This document shows positions 11,054-21,359 of a stretch of 29,074 bases of DNA, in pieces; position 1 is the stretch's first letter; every line of letters begins with the position of its first letter. Below the pieces are notes generated by a model. The model was given only the letters and a program-made list of their open reading frames with translations, made no database searches and had not been told where the DNA came from. The stretch is from contig NQMI01000227.1 of assembly GCA_002270565.1 (NCBI GenBank), positions 1 through 29,074 of the forward strand, in the 5' to 3' direction. Origin of the DNA: Stenocarpella maydis (Eukaryota; Ascomycota; Sordariomycetes; Diaporthales; Diaporthaceae). The position numbers were made by a program, and so were the translations under genes.

Positions 11054-11545
11054 ATGCTCCTGACCTCCGTCCTTGTCGGCTTCCTAGCTACGGCCTCAGC
11101 GGCCTCCATCCCTCGCCAGGTCGAACCCTCGACCTGGAGCATCAGCAATTTCTATGCAGGCAGCTTCCGCTTCAGCACCATCACCACATACAGGTTCGAC
11201 ATCACCGACGGAAACAGCTCCGCCTACTGCATAGCCCAGGTCTCAACCCTGCCCGAAATCGGCTACGCACCACTCACGGAGTGCAGTGACCCGATGTACT
11301 CGTTCTCCTTTGGCTCGGCTCCCAACAGTGAGGAGCCTGGTTACAATCTGCAGATCTGGCAGGGTAATCCGGAAGACACCAACTGCGGAGCGCCTTCGAC
11401 TCACTGTGTGTACACTGGGATTCGGTTCTTCCCGGCGAGTGATGTGGAGACTGTTGTCGACCCGAGTGGAAACCCCTTTGCCAACTATGATCGATTGAAT
11501 GCTCCCGCGGAGTTCACAGTTGCGCGTACTGGGGTGCATATCTAA
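11054..11545 (+). CDS. Small secreted protein with four cysteines, effector-like
   Basis: A 163-residue intronless protein. Residues 1-17 form a signal peptide (MLLTSVLVGFLATASAA) with cleavage probably after ASA. The mature chain has Cys59, Cys77, Cys111 and Cys118, enough for two disulfides. It opens with WSISNFYAGSFRFSTITTYR, followed by alternating beta-type segments (SAYCIAQV, MYSFSFG). The pattern of a Trp-x-Ile-x-x-Phe-Tyr opening, a YCxA strand and a C-x(4)-SFSF strand is reminiscent of Alt a 1-like (AA1-like) secreted beta-barrels, but that is a weak guess by eye. The upstream in-frame GTG at 11024 is a poor start and would bury the signal peptide, so the ATG at 11054 was chosen. Its role is unknown; subtelomeric position, size and secretion fit a host-interaction or cell-wall protein. 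Confidence 0.8.
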   Translation: MLLTSVLVGFLATASAASIPRQVEPSTWSISNFYAGSFRFSTITTYRFDITDGNSSAYCIAQVSTLPEIGYAPLTECSDPMYSFSFGSAPNSEEPGYNLQIWQGNPEDTNCGAPSTHCVYTGIRFFPASDVETVVDPSGNPFANYDRLNAPAEFTVARTGVHI

Positions 11546-12361
11546 AGTGCTATTGAGCTAGAAAATGGGAGCGCATTTAATGATGGTAATGGAAGTGGTA
11601 GCATCAGGCACCAAAGCTTTGTCTTATATCAACTTAAAGACAAGTGTATTTTATATCTTATTCGATAATTTTGGGGAGACATATTCGAGCGGGCCTTCAC
11701 AAACAGTTGGGCTGCTATTATGAACACGGTGTGAGGTATTTCTACTCCATAATATTCCCTGAATTCTTTGTCATTGTGGTTGCACCAGCCAAAGGTGTCA
11801 CCATATGTGTTGTTTTGAGATTTCGCGCCACAAAACGACTGTAACAAGCCATGATGTTCTAACTATGCCTGGCTTTGCCTGTCTTCATTTGCAAGTGCTT
11901 TCTCAATGTTATAAAACTGTGTAGTGCGACACCTGGAATATTAGCAATGGTTCATACGAAAAATGGTCGCGTCCTAATCCTATCAAGAAGGCTCTTTGCA
12001 GTGTCTTTGAAGTTACGAGTGCCTTTGTTATACCGGGGAATAAACCGTTGCCCCCTATAAAGAAATACCCTCGGTGCTATATATGGAGCCCTTGGGAGCG
12101 CTTTGTTCTCCAAAAAAGAATGCTTTGTGCATTGTCTGCTATTTCTGGATGAAGGAGCAGTTTGTTCATTACGTCTGGCAATGGGAACCACACTATGTAT
12201 AAGACCAGGGCAAGCCGAGAAATTATGAGCGGCGTGATTTCTCATATATTTTCCACGATTTTACCGTCTAGACGCACCACACAGATTATTTCAGCACACT
12301 CACTGCCACTTGATATCGACAGCGTCTAACAAATACAAAGTTGGAGTTGAGCAATACTAGT
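11546..12361. other. Intergenic region, no gene recognised
   Basis: Short frames on both strands (11629-11847, 11875-12060, 11952-12245) are without motif and overlap one another. A TATAAAGA at 12056-12063 lies about 300 bp before the RBR gene and may or may not belong to its promoter. Confidence 0.5.
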
Positions 12362-13414
12362 ATGGCCCGGGCAACAGAGGAGGAAGCCATCTTTGGTGCA
12401 TACTTCAGCGCAGAAGCGCTTGCAGCACATGTTAGACACAAGGATGATGACGAACAGAACAGTGAAGAGTACAGCCGCGAGAGTGACAGCGACGAAGAGA
12501 TCGTCAAGAAAATAAAGACGAAGCATGTCTTCAGAAACGTGGAGCCTGTTTCAGTCGTCAAGCCCGAGGTAGAGTATCAGACCAATGTCCCATCCAGGTC
12601 GACGATCATAGCCAATATCAGCCAGAGGAGAATGGACAAAGTGCCAGTGACAGAGGCTGGCCGCACAGATATATGCCTACCGTGCGGACTTGACACAGTT
12701 TCCTACCCAGAACTGTCTCTCCAGGAACTTCCCTGCGGGCATCGGTGGTGCCAGAGGTGCCTGGCAAGAACTTTCAAGTTCTCCATCGCCAATAACATAT
12801 TCCACAGGTTTCAGTGCTGTACTGAGGAGCAGATTCCGTTGAGATACTTCAAGGCAATCATTCATAAAAAGCCGCATCCGAAACCAGAATTTGAGCCAGG
12901 CTACGAGCCAGGCTCGCGCATGGAGATTGCCCTTGCAGAAGAACAGGAAGCCAGGACACTCGCTGAAAGTCGGGATTTCAATCCACTCCGAGTCTCCGAA
13001 GCGGTGAGGAAAGAGGCAGAGGTCTTCATCAATAAGACTGACTGGAACACTTACTTGGAAAAATTGGAAGAGTTTGAGACACGGCCAAGAGATAAGTTGT
13101 ACTGTTACAGGAAGCTATGTGGCAGCTTCATTCCCATGGGAGACCGGACCAAGACCAAAGCCACTTGCCCTCGATGTCAGAGAGTCACCTGTTGTCGATG
13201 TCGTAAAGGCTGGCACACTCATCAGAGAAAAGATGGGAAATGTGACGCTGGCAAGGGGAGGATGGCAGTGGTCACAAATGACCGCAAGCTGATCGTCATG
13301 GCCAGGAGGAAAGGTTGGAAGCGCTGCCCGCGCTGCGGGATGTTCGTCGAGAAGGTTCGGGGAGGGTGCTTGAGTGTTTACTGTCGTTGTGGCAGGCACT
13401 TCTTCTATGGCTAG
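12362..13414 (+). CDS. RBR-type E3 ubiquitin ligase with truncated RING2
   Basis: A 350-residue protein with an acidic N-terminal segment (about 1-100) and then the RING1-IBR-RING2 order of RBR ligases. RING1 begins with C105-x2-C108, then PCGHRWCQRC (Cys125, His127, Cys130, Cys133) and C152/C153. The IBR region has Cys248, Cys253, a CPRC pair (269/272), CCRC (277-280), WHTH and Cys294. RING2 starts GWKRCPRCGMFVEKV (Cys322, Cys325) and has the likely catalytic Cys336 in RGGC, then Cys341 and Cys343. The usual His two residues after the catalytic Cys is Ser. A TAG at 13412-13414 stops the protein at HFFYG, just before the final zinc ligands. Known RBRs form a ubiquitin thioester on that Cys; whether this one still does is doubtful. 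The ATG at 12362 is used because upstream in-frame codons are not ATG. Confidence 0.85.
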   Translation: MARATEEEAIFGAYFSAEALAAHVRHKDDDEQNSEEYSRESDSDEEIVKKIKTKHVFRNVEPVSVVKPEVEYQTNVPSRSTIIANISQRRMDKVPVTEAGRTDICLPCGLDTVSYPELSLQELPCGHRWCQRCLARTFKFSIANNIFHRFQCCTEEQIPLRYFKAIIHKKPHPKPEFEPGYEPGSRMEIALAEEQEARTLAESRDFNPLRVSEAVRKEAEVFINKTDWNTYLEKLEEFETRPRDKLYCYRKLCGSFIPMGDRTKTKATCPRCQRVTCCRCRKGWHTHQRKDGKCDAGKGRMAVVTNDRKLIVMARRKGWKRCPRCGMFVEKVRGGCLSVYCRCGRHFFYG

Positions 13415-14861
13415 ATGCCTAGGTGAATTTTCTTGAGGGCAGCACGTTGGTGGTGGCTTAAAATTCACATACAGAGATAATAATTCCAATTAACAAAGCC
13501 TAGTGCTGAGTTCAGTGTGAGAACTATGGGGAACAGGTCCCTTCTACTATTATATTTCTAGTGATATTGTTAATTCCTGAGTCCCCATTTGCGGTAATAG
13601 ATTTTGATACTAGAGATTTGCACCTAGAGCTGCCGAAGATGGCCCTGAACATCTCTCATGTTATAGATTATCTGAGGTTGGTACGTAGCCTACACTTCTA
13701 AGACGCATTAGAATCTAAAGCTAATATAAGCATTGCATTTATCATTGAACTTAGGGTTCTAAGCGATTGTTGTGGCAGTTAATAAAGCCTGACAACTACA
13801 TTCCTGTAAACTGTAACCCAGGTTGAGTTTCCAGCCGAGTGGGGTTGTAGACGTGCCAAATATGCATCCAAGTATAGATATAAGATACCCAGCTATTTTC
13901 TCCCTAGACTGGATAATAGGATACTTTGTTCATGATGAGGTCCGTTCTTGTTATTGACTCGGGGCTGGATGGTGGATTATAATAGTTACTATTGATGACT
14001 TCAACTGCATATGCATGTAGACATCGTTCAGGCAGACAAAGCAATATCTAATTCACATGCTCCATGGTAGGGTATGTGAGAGTACCTAGGTGTGTTGGGC
14101 GTGCACACCTCAGTCTTCCGTGCAAACAACTAGGTATCCATTGGATCCGACTCCGCTAATCCCGACACATTCTTCACCTCATAGAATAAGTTGTTGAAGG
14201 ATGACTCAGGCCAGAACCTACGTCATCACAGAAGTGGTTAAATAACCATTTGAAGAATTTCCGTAAGCCCTCAGGCTTGTGAGGGATTTTCCTCCGAGCG
14301 ACAGCCTAGGCCTTCTGCTAATTAACAGCTCATGTGTACCAAGCTAAACAACGCCTGCTGACGTCCTGCCGCCTCATTAACGTTCTGTGCTAACGCTATT
14401 TGGCAGGTGTGCCAGCCTGGCGGGCTGAAGCGACAACACGCGAGGTGCACAGCCAGCGCAGATAAAAAGACATGGAGGCTCCAACCCCAACTCCTAAACA
14501 GTGGGCCGCCAAATGCGGGACAGCATATCTGGGGAGGAATCGGCAGCGTTCACAGCCACTGCAGGCTGAGACGCATGTGACCCTCCCCTGCAGGACCTCG
14601 TCGCGTATCTGGCAATAAGATCCGGGTCGTTCCACTGGTCGATGATAGCGTAGCGCTTTCAGCCGCATATAGGCAGCTAAGCGGGGGCTCGCGTCCCTAA
14701 ATACACAACGTCCTCTAAAAAATGGGCGTGCCACCTATTGTCACACCTTCTCCTGGCCTTTATATTACGGAGTACATATAATAACCCACGTATAGTCACA
14801 GCAACTATCCGGTGATCACAGACACTCTGGCCATTGTGCCAGGGGACCGACCCCTGTGTCA
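13415..14861. other. Long intergenic region upstream of the membrane protein gene
   Basis: About 1.4 kb with no recognisable gene. An ACCTAGGT palindrome is at 14084-14091, with CCTAGG cores also near 13418 and 14307. Two ATF/CREB-like elements, TACGTCATC at 14219-14227 and TGACGTC at 14359-14365, could be regulatory. TATA-like sequence (TTTATATTA and ATATAATAA) lies around 14759-14785, about 80-100 bp before the ATG at 14862. A 112-codon reverse frame at 14396-14734 has no motif. Confidence 0.45.
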
Positions 14862-17609
14862 ATGCTTTTTCTGTCTCAAGCAGTTCTAGACGCTGTTCTC
14901 CTCGGCTACCTGGCTACAACAGCCCTGGCCCGGTCATCCAACAGAACTCTCGATTATTACTTTCCCGGCGTCACCAGCAACAACAACTATGCGCCAAAGA
15001 AGTCGAGAACGGCCACTGGTGGACAGAATTTCACCTGGTGCTGTATCCAAGCCGTGATCGAGTCAATAGCTGTCGACGAAAACGGCACTCTGATCGCCGT
15101 CGAGAATGCTCCCATCACCGACCTGGACATAGCCCAGCTTCAGAGGGCGCAAGACCAGGGCCAATTTCCGTGCACCGCCAACTACGACCCCAGCAAACCT
15201 GATGGCGCCCCGGAGATCAATGTGCCGTACTCTTGGTTCGCCGAGACTTGCCCCGGATGGGCACTCAGTAGCGGTGGCAACCTGAACGGTTGGCTCCAAC
15301 CGCTGTCCGGCTTTCTTCTACCGGCCGTCGTCTTTTGTCTGTCGGTACCCCGCCGTCGAAAGATCCACGTCTTCCGCGAATTCTTTGTTGCAGACCTTGC
15401 AGGGATCAAGAGCTACATCCCCGCCTTTTTCGGTGCTGTTGGTGCCATGATCATTGTGGTACTCGATACATTAATTTGGCTGTCAATATGCTGGGGACTT
15501 TCTGCGCCAATGATCTTGAGTGGGCTGTACGAGGCTATGTTGGACAGCCGGGTGGTTGACTTCGTGCGAGAGAAGATGAAGAGCAGGAATTTGACACTGG
15601 ATATGCGTTGCCGGCTGCTGATGCTGGTCCTTATCGGAAACCTTGATCTGGCTCTAGAGGACGATCCTTACTCGGTTGCTCCGGCTCAAGAACGTCGGCC
15701 CTCCCAGCGTCATATCGTTATTCAAGGAGCAAGTCCCAGTTCAGATCGCAGCCCAGGCCGCACAAGAAGCGCCACACTCGAGAGCAATGCGGTGCAACAG
15801 CAGCTTCAGGCAAATCCGGACAAGCCTGATCTAGGAATTCCTCTCGACCGTCTGTACAGCGGCAAGGAATCAGAAGAGGGCGACGGAGAGATACGGCAAC
15901 GAACCTTGTCGGCTCATACCGACCACCTGGGGATATCATCCTGCGACAGTACTACGAGAGCTGATAGCAGCTCTAGGCGGTCTACTACCGGTATTCCAGC
16001 TTCGCCGTGTCTCGGACTTAGCATTCCAGACGTACGCAGTGAGAAGCTTGCAAATACAATCATACAGCGAAGGCCCACGGCTCACCTGAAGGCCTCCCCA
16101 TGGCGACACATGGAGGAGTTGCTTTATCCTATACGCTTGTATGACGACGAAGACACCGATAGGCACCTCTCTCCGCGGCAATATGCCAGACTCAGGCACT
16201 CCCATGAGTTCTGCTTCGACCCCCGGTGCACAAACTACGACCACTTCGTGAAAGAAAAACCACACGTGCGAAGCCCGAAGATTGAGAAACAGATCCGCAA
16301 GACAAAGACACGTCTCCGCGCTATGGTCAGCTGCCAATATTCCTTTGGTTCGATGGTCGGCGCGCCGGTGGTCTTCTTCCTCGGCGGATTTGTGTTTGCC
16401 CTGGTGCAGAGCGTCCAAGAGCTCGGTAATGAGGACATAGCCCTGGCCCTTGCGTTTGGCCAGTGGTACATGACTATTCCTCATATTGCCATCATCTCGG
16501 GGCTGCTCCTCGCGGGCAATAATCCCAACATCCTTGAGGGTGTCTTCGCGACCCAGCGCCAGGATGAGCCTGACCAGGTGAGGTTCATGGGGCTCAATTT
16601 CGGCCTGGCATATCCGAGTTGCTACAAGGTCGCCTGGCAGTGGCATAGAGGCTACAACAAGCTCCTGTGGATACACACACTGCTCGAAACGTACGGGCGC
16701 CCAAGCAGTGCTGTCCCAGATCTTGTTGCACGGGACGAGCAAGGAGACACCATGGAGGATCTGGAGGACCTCCGCGAGAAAACAACGCTGTCTCCGCTTG
16801 ACTGGTTCCTGGTAATGTTCATGGCGACATTTCTGCTCGGCATCCCCTTTATTCTCGCTTTTATCACGGCTTTTTTCACCCCAGCAGTGGGACTTTCCTG
16901 CAGATCCTTGACCTTCACGGTATACGCTTGTGCGCAGCTCGCCCAGGTTATTCTCTGGCTGTGGGCATATGCGGGCGCCCCAGGCAGGGTCAAGCAGCCC
17001 AACACGTCCAAGCATACCACCGGGGGACCGCTGAATTTCTTCTGGCGTGGGGGATGGTTGGATGCCCACGGTTTCTACGACCCGACGAACACTGATCACT
17101 TCATAGACCCGAGAGAGCCGAAGAGCCCTCGTATGGTCTGGAGACGGATGAAGTCGGCCGAATTTAGGGATATTCGCTCCGTCTGGGCACTTTTATGGTA
17201 CTTCCTCTATATATTATTTGGTGTGATCGCCGGCTTGGCTGCCATAGGCGGGACATTGATGCAACTCCTGGGAGTCTACACAGCAAACATCTGCCAGGTC
17301 TCCGTATACGATTGGCTCGATCCTTTTAGGCCTGATGTCACCGCAATGATCTCTGTCAACACAAAAGAGATGATTGACGACGCCAAGATATATTGGGTGC
17401 CCTGTGGTATTAGTGCCATCGCTTTTATGACTTTTGTGGCGTTCGTCGGTTGGTGGTATCAGCGGCGGATGAAAGACCTCTTCACCAGCTTGGTGAGCGA
17501 CGTCGATTTGGACAAGTATGATCGCTCGGTAAGTCATTCCTCACCCAAGTCAGATTTGAAGTCAGTAAGAGAGAGTACAACCATATCAGGACCGGGCTTT
17601 GAAGTTTGA
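14862..17609 (+). CDS. Large polytopic fungal membrane protein of unknown function
   Basis: An intronless 915-residue protein. It opens with a hydrophobic signal or anchor (MLFLSQAVLDAVLLGYLATT) ending in ALARSS. A Cys-containing extracytoplasmic region of about 120 residues follows, with N-glycosylation sequons such as NRT and NFT. Hydrophobic segments lie near 148-164, 183-223 (two spans), 490-518, 532-553, 645-680 (one or two), 683-703, 771-806 and 842-866. Between about 235 and 480 is a hydrophilic Ser/Arg-rich loop, which splits the protein into an N- and a C-terminal membrane half. A cytoplasmic-type tail ends the protein. The call 'unknown polytopic membrane protein' is firm; I recognise no transporter or enzyme signature. 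The start is the first ATG; the in-frame GTG at 14856 is not a credible start. A 387-codon reverse frame inside it (15936-17099) is a shadow. Confidence 0.85.
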   Translation: MLFLSQAVLDAVLLGYLATTALARSSNRTLDYYFPGVTSNNNYAPKKSRTATGGQNFTWCCIQAVIESIAVDENGTLIAVENAPITDLDIAQLQRAQDQGQFPCTANYDPSKPDGAPEINVPYSWFAETCPGWALSSGGNLNGWLQPLSGFLLPAVVFCLSVPRRRKIHVFREFFVADLAGIKSYIPAFFGAVGAMIIVVLDTLIWLSICWGLSAPMILSGLYEAMLDSRVVDFVREKMKSRNLTLDMRCRLLMLVLIGNLDLALEDDPYSVAPAQERRPSQRHIVIQGASPSSDRSPGRTRSATLESNAVQQQLQANPDKPDLGIPLDRLYSGKESEEGDGEIRQRTLSAHTDHLGISSCDSTTRADSSSRRSTTGIPASPCLGLSIPDVRSEKLANTIIQRRPTAHLKASPWRHMEELLYPIRLYDDEDTDRHLSPRQYARLRHSHEFCFDPRCTNYDHFVKEKPHVRSPKIEKQIRKTKTRLRAMVSCQYSFGSMVGAPVVFFLGGFVFALVQSVQELGNEDIALALAFGQWYMTIPHIAIISGLLLAGNNPNILEGVFATQRQDEPDQVRFMGLNFGLAYPSCYKVAWQWHRGYNKLLWIHTLLETYGRPSSAVPDLVARDEQGDTMEDLEDLREKTTLSPLDWFLVMFMATFLLGIPFILAFITAFFTPAVGLSCRSLTFTVYACAQLAQVILWLWAYAGAPGRVKQPNTSKHTTGGPLNFFWRGGWLDAHGFYDPTNTDHFIDPREPKSPRMVWRRMKSAEFRDIRSVWALLWYFLYILFGVIAGLAAIGGTLMQLLGVYTANICQVSVYDWLDPFRPDVTAMISVNTKEMIDDAKIYWVPCGISAIAFMTFVAFVGWWYQRRMKDLFTSLVSDVDLDKYDRSVSHSSPKSDLKSVRESTTISGPGFEV

Positions 17610-18113
17610 GGTCAGCTAGTCTAGAGAACTCTGCTAATTAGAACATTAATAAAGGACACAAAGGCTGCGAAGAGGTCTTCGATATCAGCAGGTGGAGCGC
17701 TCGCCGGCGAGGAACGACATTTATGGGGAAGCCCGGCATTATAGGTGTCCAGTAGCAATGTACATAGTTTAAGGAGCGTGTTTGCTCGTGCAGATAGACG
17801 GGCATGGCCCCTGGCTGCGTAGGCTAATTGACTTCTAAATTACGCTGCCGTAAGAGATTCCTGTGTAGGATCCACCTGGCTGACGAGCAATCTACCGGAC
17901 GCTGCCCAGACGGATGTCGTTTATGCGCACGTTCACCAGCCATCGCTCATTTATCACTTCCTCGAGTAAACAGATTCATTCCTCGGTTGTGAGGATTTTA
18001 TATAGGTCCAAGTATGGACAAGTAGGTACAGGAAAAGTGAATCGATCACTTTGTTTCCGGCAGCAAGCCCATTTCTCCGAGCTCCCCTCCTCCGTCAGCG
18101 TGGCGGGCGGCGC
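17610..18113. other. Intergenic region between convergent genes
   Basis: Shared 3' flank of the membrane protein (+) and the xylanase (-). One short + frame (17914-18117) overlaps the xylanase stop and has no motif. Confidence 0.5.
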
Positions 18114-18971
<858 letters not shown>

Positions 18972-21289
18972 TCCTCCCCGGTAGCTGCCCAGGGTGGACG
19001 TTCTGCTCCTGAATGATACCGTGATGATCAGCCTTTCATCACGTGTACGTGTATCTATAGTAGTAAGGCTAGGCCTCGGACGCAGACCGTCGCCTTGATC
19101 CGCCCGAGGGGCTGCAGGTGGATCATGCCCAGCTGCTCCGGTCCACTTGGTATTGGCCAGAACAGCCGTACCAAATGATGACGAACGCCCAGGCATTTTC
19201 AAGTAGTGCAAGTGGCAGCCACATGGTAGCATACCAGCTCCAGGGCATCGGATATATTGCCAAGCAGCGGGCATCACCTGGTCTTGAGTACCGTAACTTA
19301 TCAGGGTCCTTTTCTACACTTAGCCCGGGATATATCTTCTTTACATTATTCTTATAGGGATTCCAGATGATGCAGCTGTAACAGTGAGAGATCCTAGTGA
19401 ACACATCGAAGTTGCTCAGTTTTTCTGGGCCACCATCAGATGTAACACCCCTGATTGGCCCTATATCCTACACGACGAAGTTGGTGCTCTTACATGCGCC
19501 AAGGGAATAACTAGAGGAGCAGGCGGGCAGGAGGGGCCACAGCAACAGCGTCAGTGGGTGGGCCATCGGACGGCTGAACTCGGTACCAAGCGCCGTCACT
19601 GCCCAGGGATCCAAATGCCGGCCCCTGAAACAAGTGGGCGGCTCAATTTAATTTAGATAGATGGGAAAGGGTTCTTTGCCTTGAATATACGCCAGCGCCA
19701 AGACTACTGGCCCAAACTGCTCGGTGATGTTCCAATCGATCAGGAGCATGGTTTTCCCGCATCATGCTTGAATGTGATGCCAGTGAAGATCCGGCTAAGA
19801 TCGAAAACTGCGAAAATTTGAAAGCGCTTGGGTAAACAACTCTTAACGCGATCCGGATATCCCATATTCTTGAAACATCTGGGCAATCCACCACCTTGTA
19901 ATGGCTTGCTCTTGGGATCACCCGCCGCATGACGGCAAAACAGCCTCAACCAAATTCTGATGCTGAAGGTGTTACGATACGCAAGGATCACTGAACCACT
20001 TCACAAATTACTAAGTTAATGCAATGGCGCAATTAGCCGGTTCTGATTAGGCAACTCGTTCGCCAAAGACATGCCTCCTGCGGCCAGCCTCAATCAGCAT
20101 CAAATTTTCGCACCTTGGCAGTAGCGAGAATCTGCACTAGTTTTTTCCGTACCATCCAGTCGTTGCAGACGCTTGAGCATAGTTGCCAATTTCTGAAGTT
20201 TGATATCGCCTGCTCGCTGCGTCGAGTCGTGGCACAATCAAACACACATTCACAACACGCCTGGCTAGGTAGGTACTGATGGCCTTCGTCTGCTTGGCAG
20301 TATTAGTTGGAAGAATCAAGGTTCAGCGAGATATCGAGATCGAGCTCGAAGCCAACCTGGAAGGCCCTGGGGGCCATCCTCTCAGAGACTGGTAGCATTA
20401 CCTAGGTAGCTGGCTGTGCACACGTGTCTCTGCCTGTGGAGTATGTAATAGTACTGCCTGCCTTGGGATGCGTCTCTTTGGAGTACTGGCGACTGGCAGT
20501 GTACTGTGAAGCTCGTTTCCTATACCATTCATTCACCAAAATCTTGTAATGGAATTAGATCCTCGCACCTGCAAAAAGAGGCACACCGCAAATCAGTCAC
20601 CTCATATCTAACTATAGCCACGGAGAAAGTATCACACGGCCTAATCAGCCATACAACCAATTTGCGCACTTATAATCCGCACCCTTGATTTATACGCGAG
20701 AGGACAAATTATATCTCGTAGATGGCGTGGAAGCTATAGATGCAAGTGTCATAGAGGTGGGTGTTGCGGGTTGTTGGGAGTGGGTTTGGTGCTAGGTGCA
20801 AGGGATCCGGGTCTCAGTCTGATTTCCAGGGATACCTGTATATCAGTGTATCGTCCGTTTCTGCAGGTGCGAATATCTGGTACCTGTATAATTTTGTACG
20901 TATTTCTAAGATATTAATGGATCTTTATACATGTACTTGACTCCGGAGTAGTCCCCTCCAGGATTGTTTCCATTTCCGGAAGCAAACGTCAAAGTTGGCT
21001 GCGTCAAGGCTGAGACGATTTTTTCTTTCATTCTGTTGCCTTTCCTCTTCTTCCTCCTCTGTCTGCAGCTACTTAAGTACTGCTGCAAGCAGATTGCCTT
21101 TGGTATTTAGGGCAGCAATTCCCTCGGCCTACGGCTGGTTAGCGCTTAGCGGTCACAATAAAGCGACTTCGGGACTTTTTTTTTTTCTGTGTCTTTCTTT
21201 TTGAGGACGGATATTCGCACCCGAAAAAACGGATGGCGCACCCGCTCAAACGGACCCCATGTGCACGAATTAAAAAACACTATGGGCTC
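18972..21289. other. Long intergenic region upstream of the xylanase, no intact gene
   Basis: About 2.3 kb of ordinary composition with no intact gene. On the reverse strand around 19650-19991 two overlapping frames give protein-like sequence that would need a frame change near 19750 to join, perhaps a remnant of an unknown gene. An ACCTAGGT palindrome is at 20400-20407 and an 11-T run is at 21176-21186. The AT-rich block begins at the downstream edge. Confidence 0.45.
19320..19325 (-). promoter_or_regulatory. Possible Xyr1/XlnR site of the xylanase gene
   Basis: The reverse strand reads GGCTAA, the core bound by the xylanase activator Xyr1/XlnR, about 456 bp upstream of the start. A single 6-bp match can easily occur by chance, so this is a lead only. 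Confidence 0.25.
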
Positions 21290-21359
21290 GCCATATAAAT
21301 CATTAATACACTCTTATTAATTACATTCATTCTCAAATCCTTATATCCTTATTATGATT

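Noticed and set aside
15936..17099. 387-codon reverse open frame
   Set aside because: Entirely inside the polytopic membrane protein gene, with no motif or natural domain; a shadow frame.
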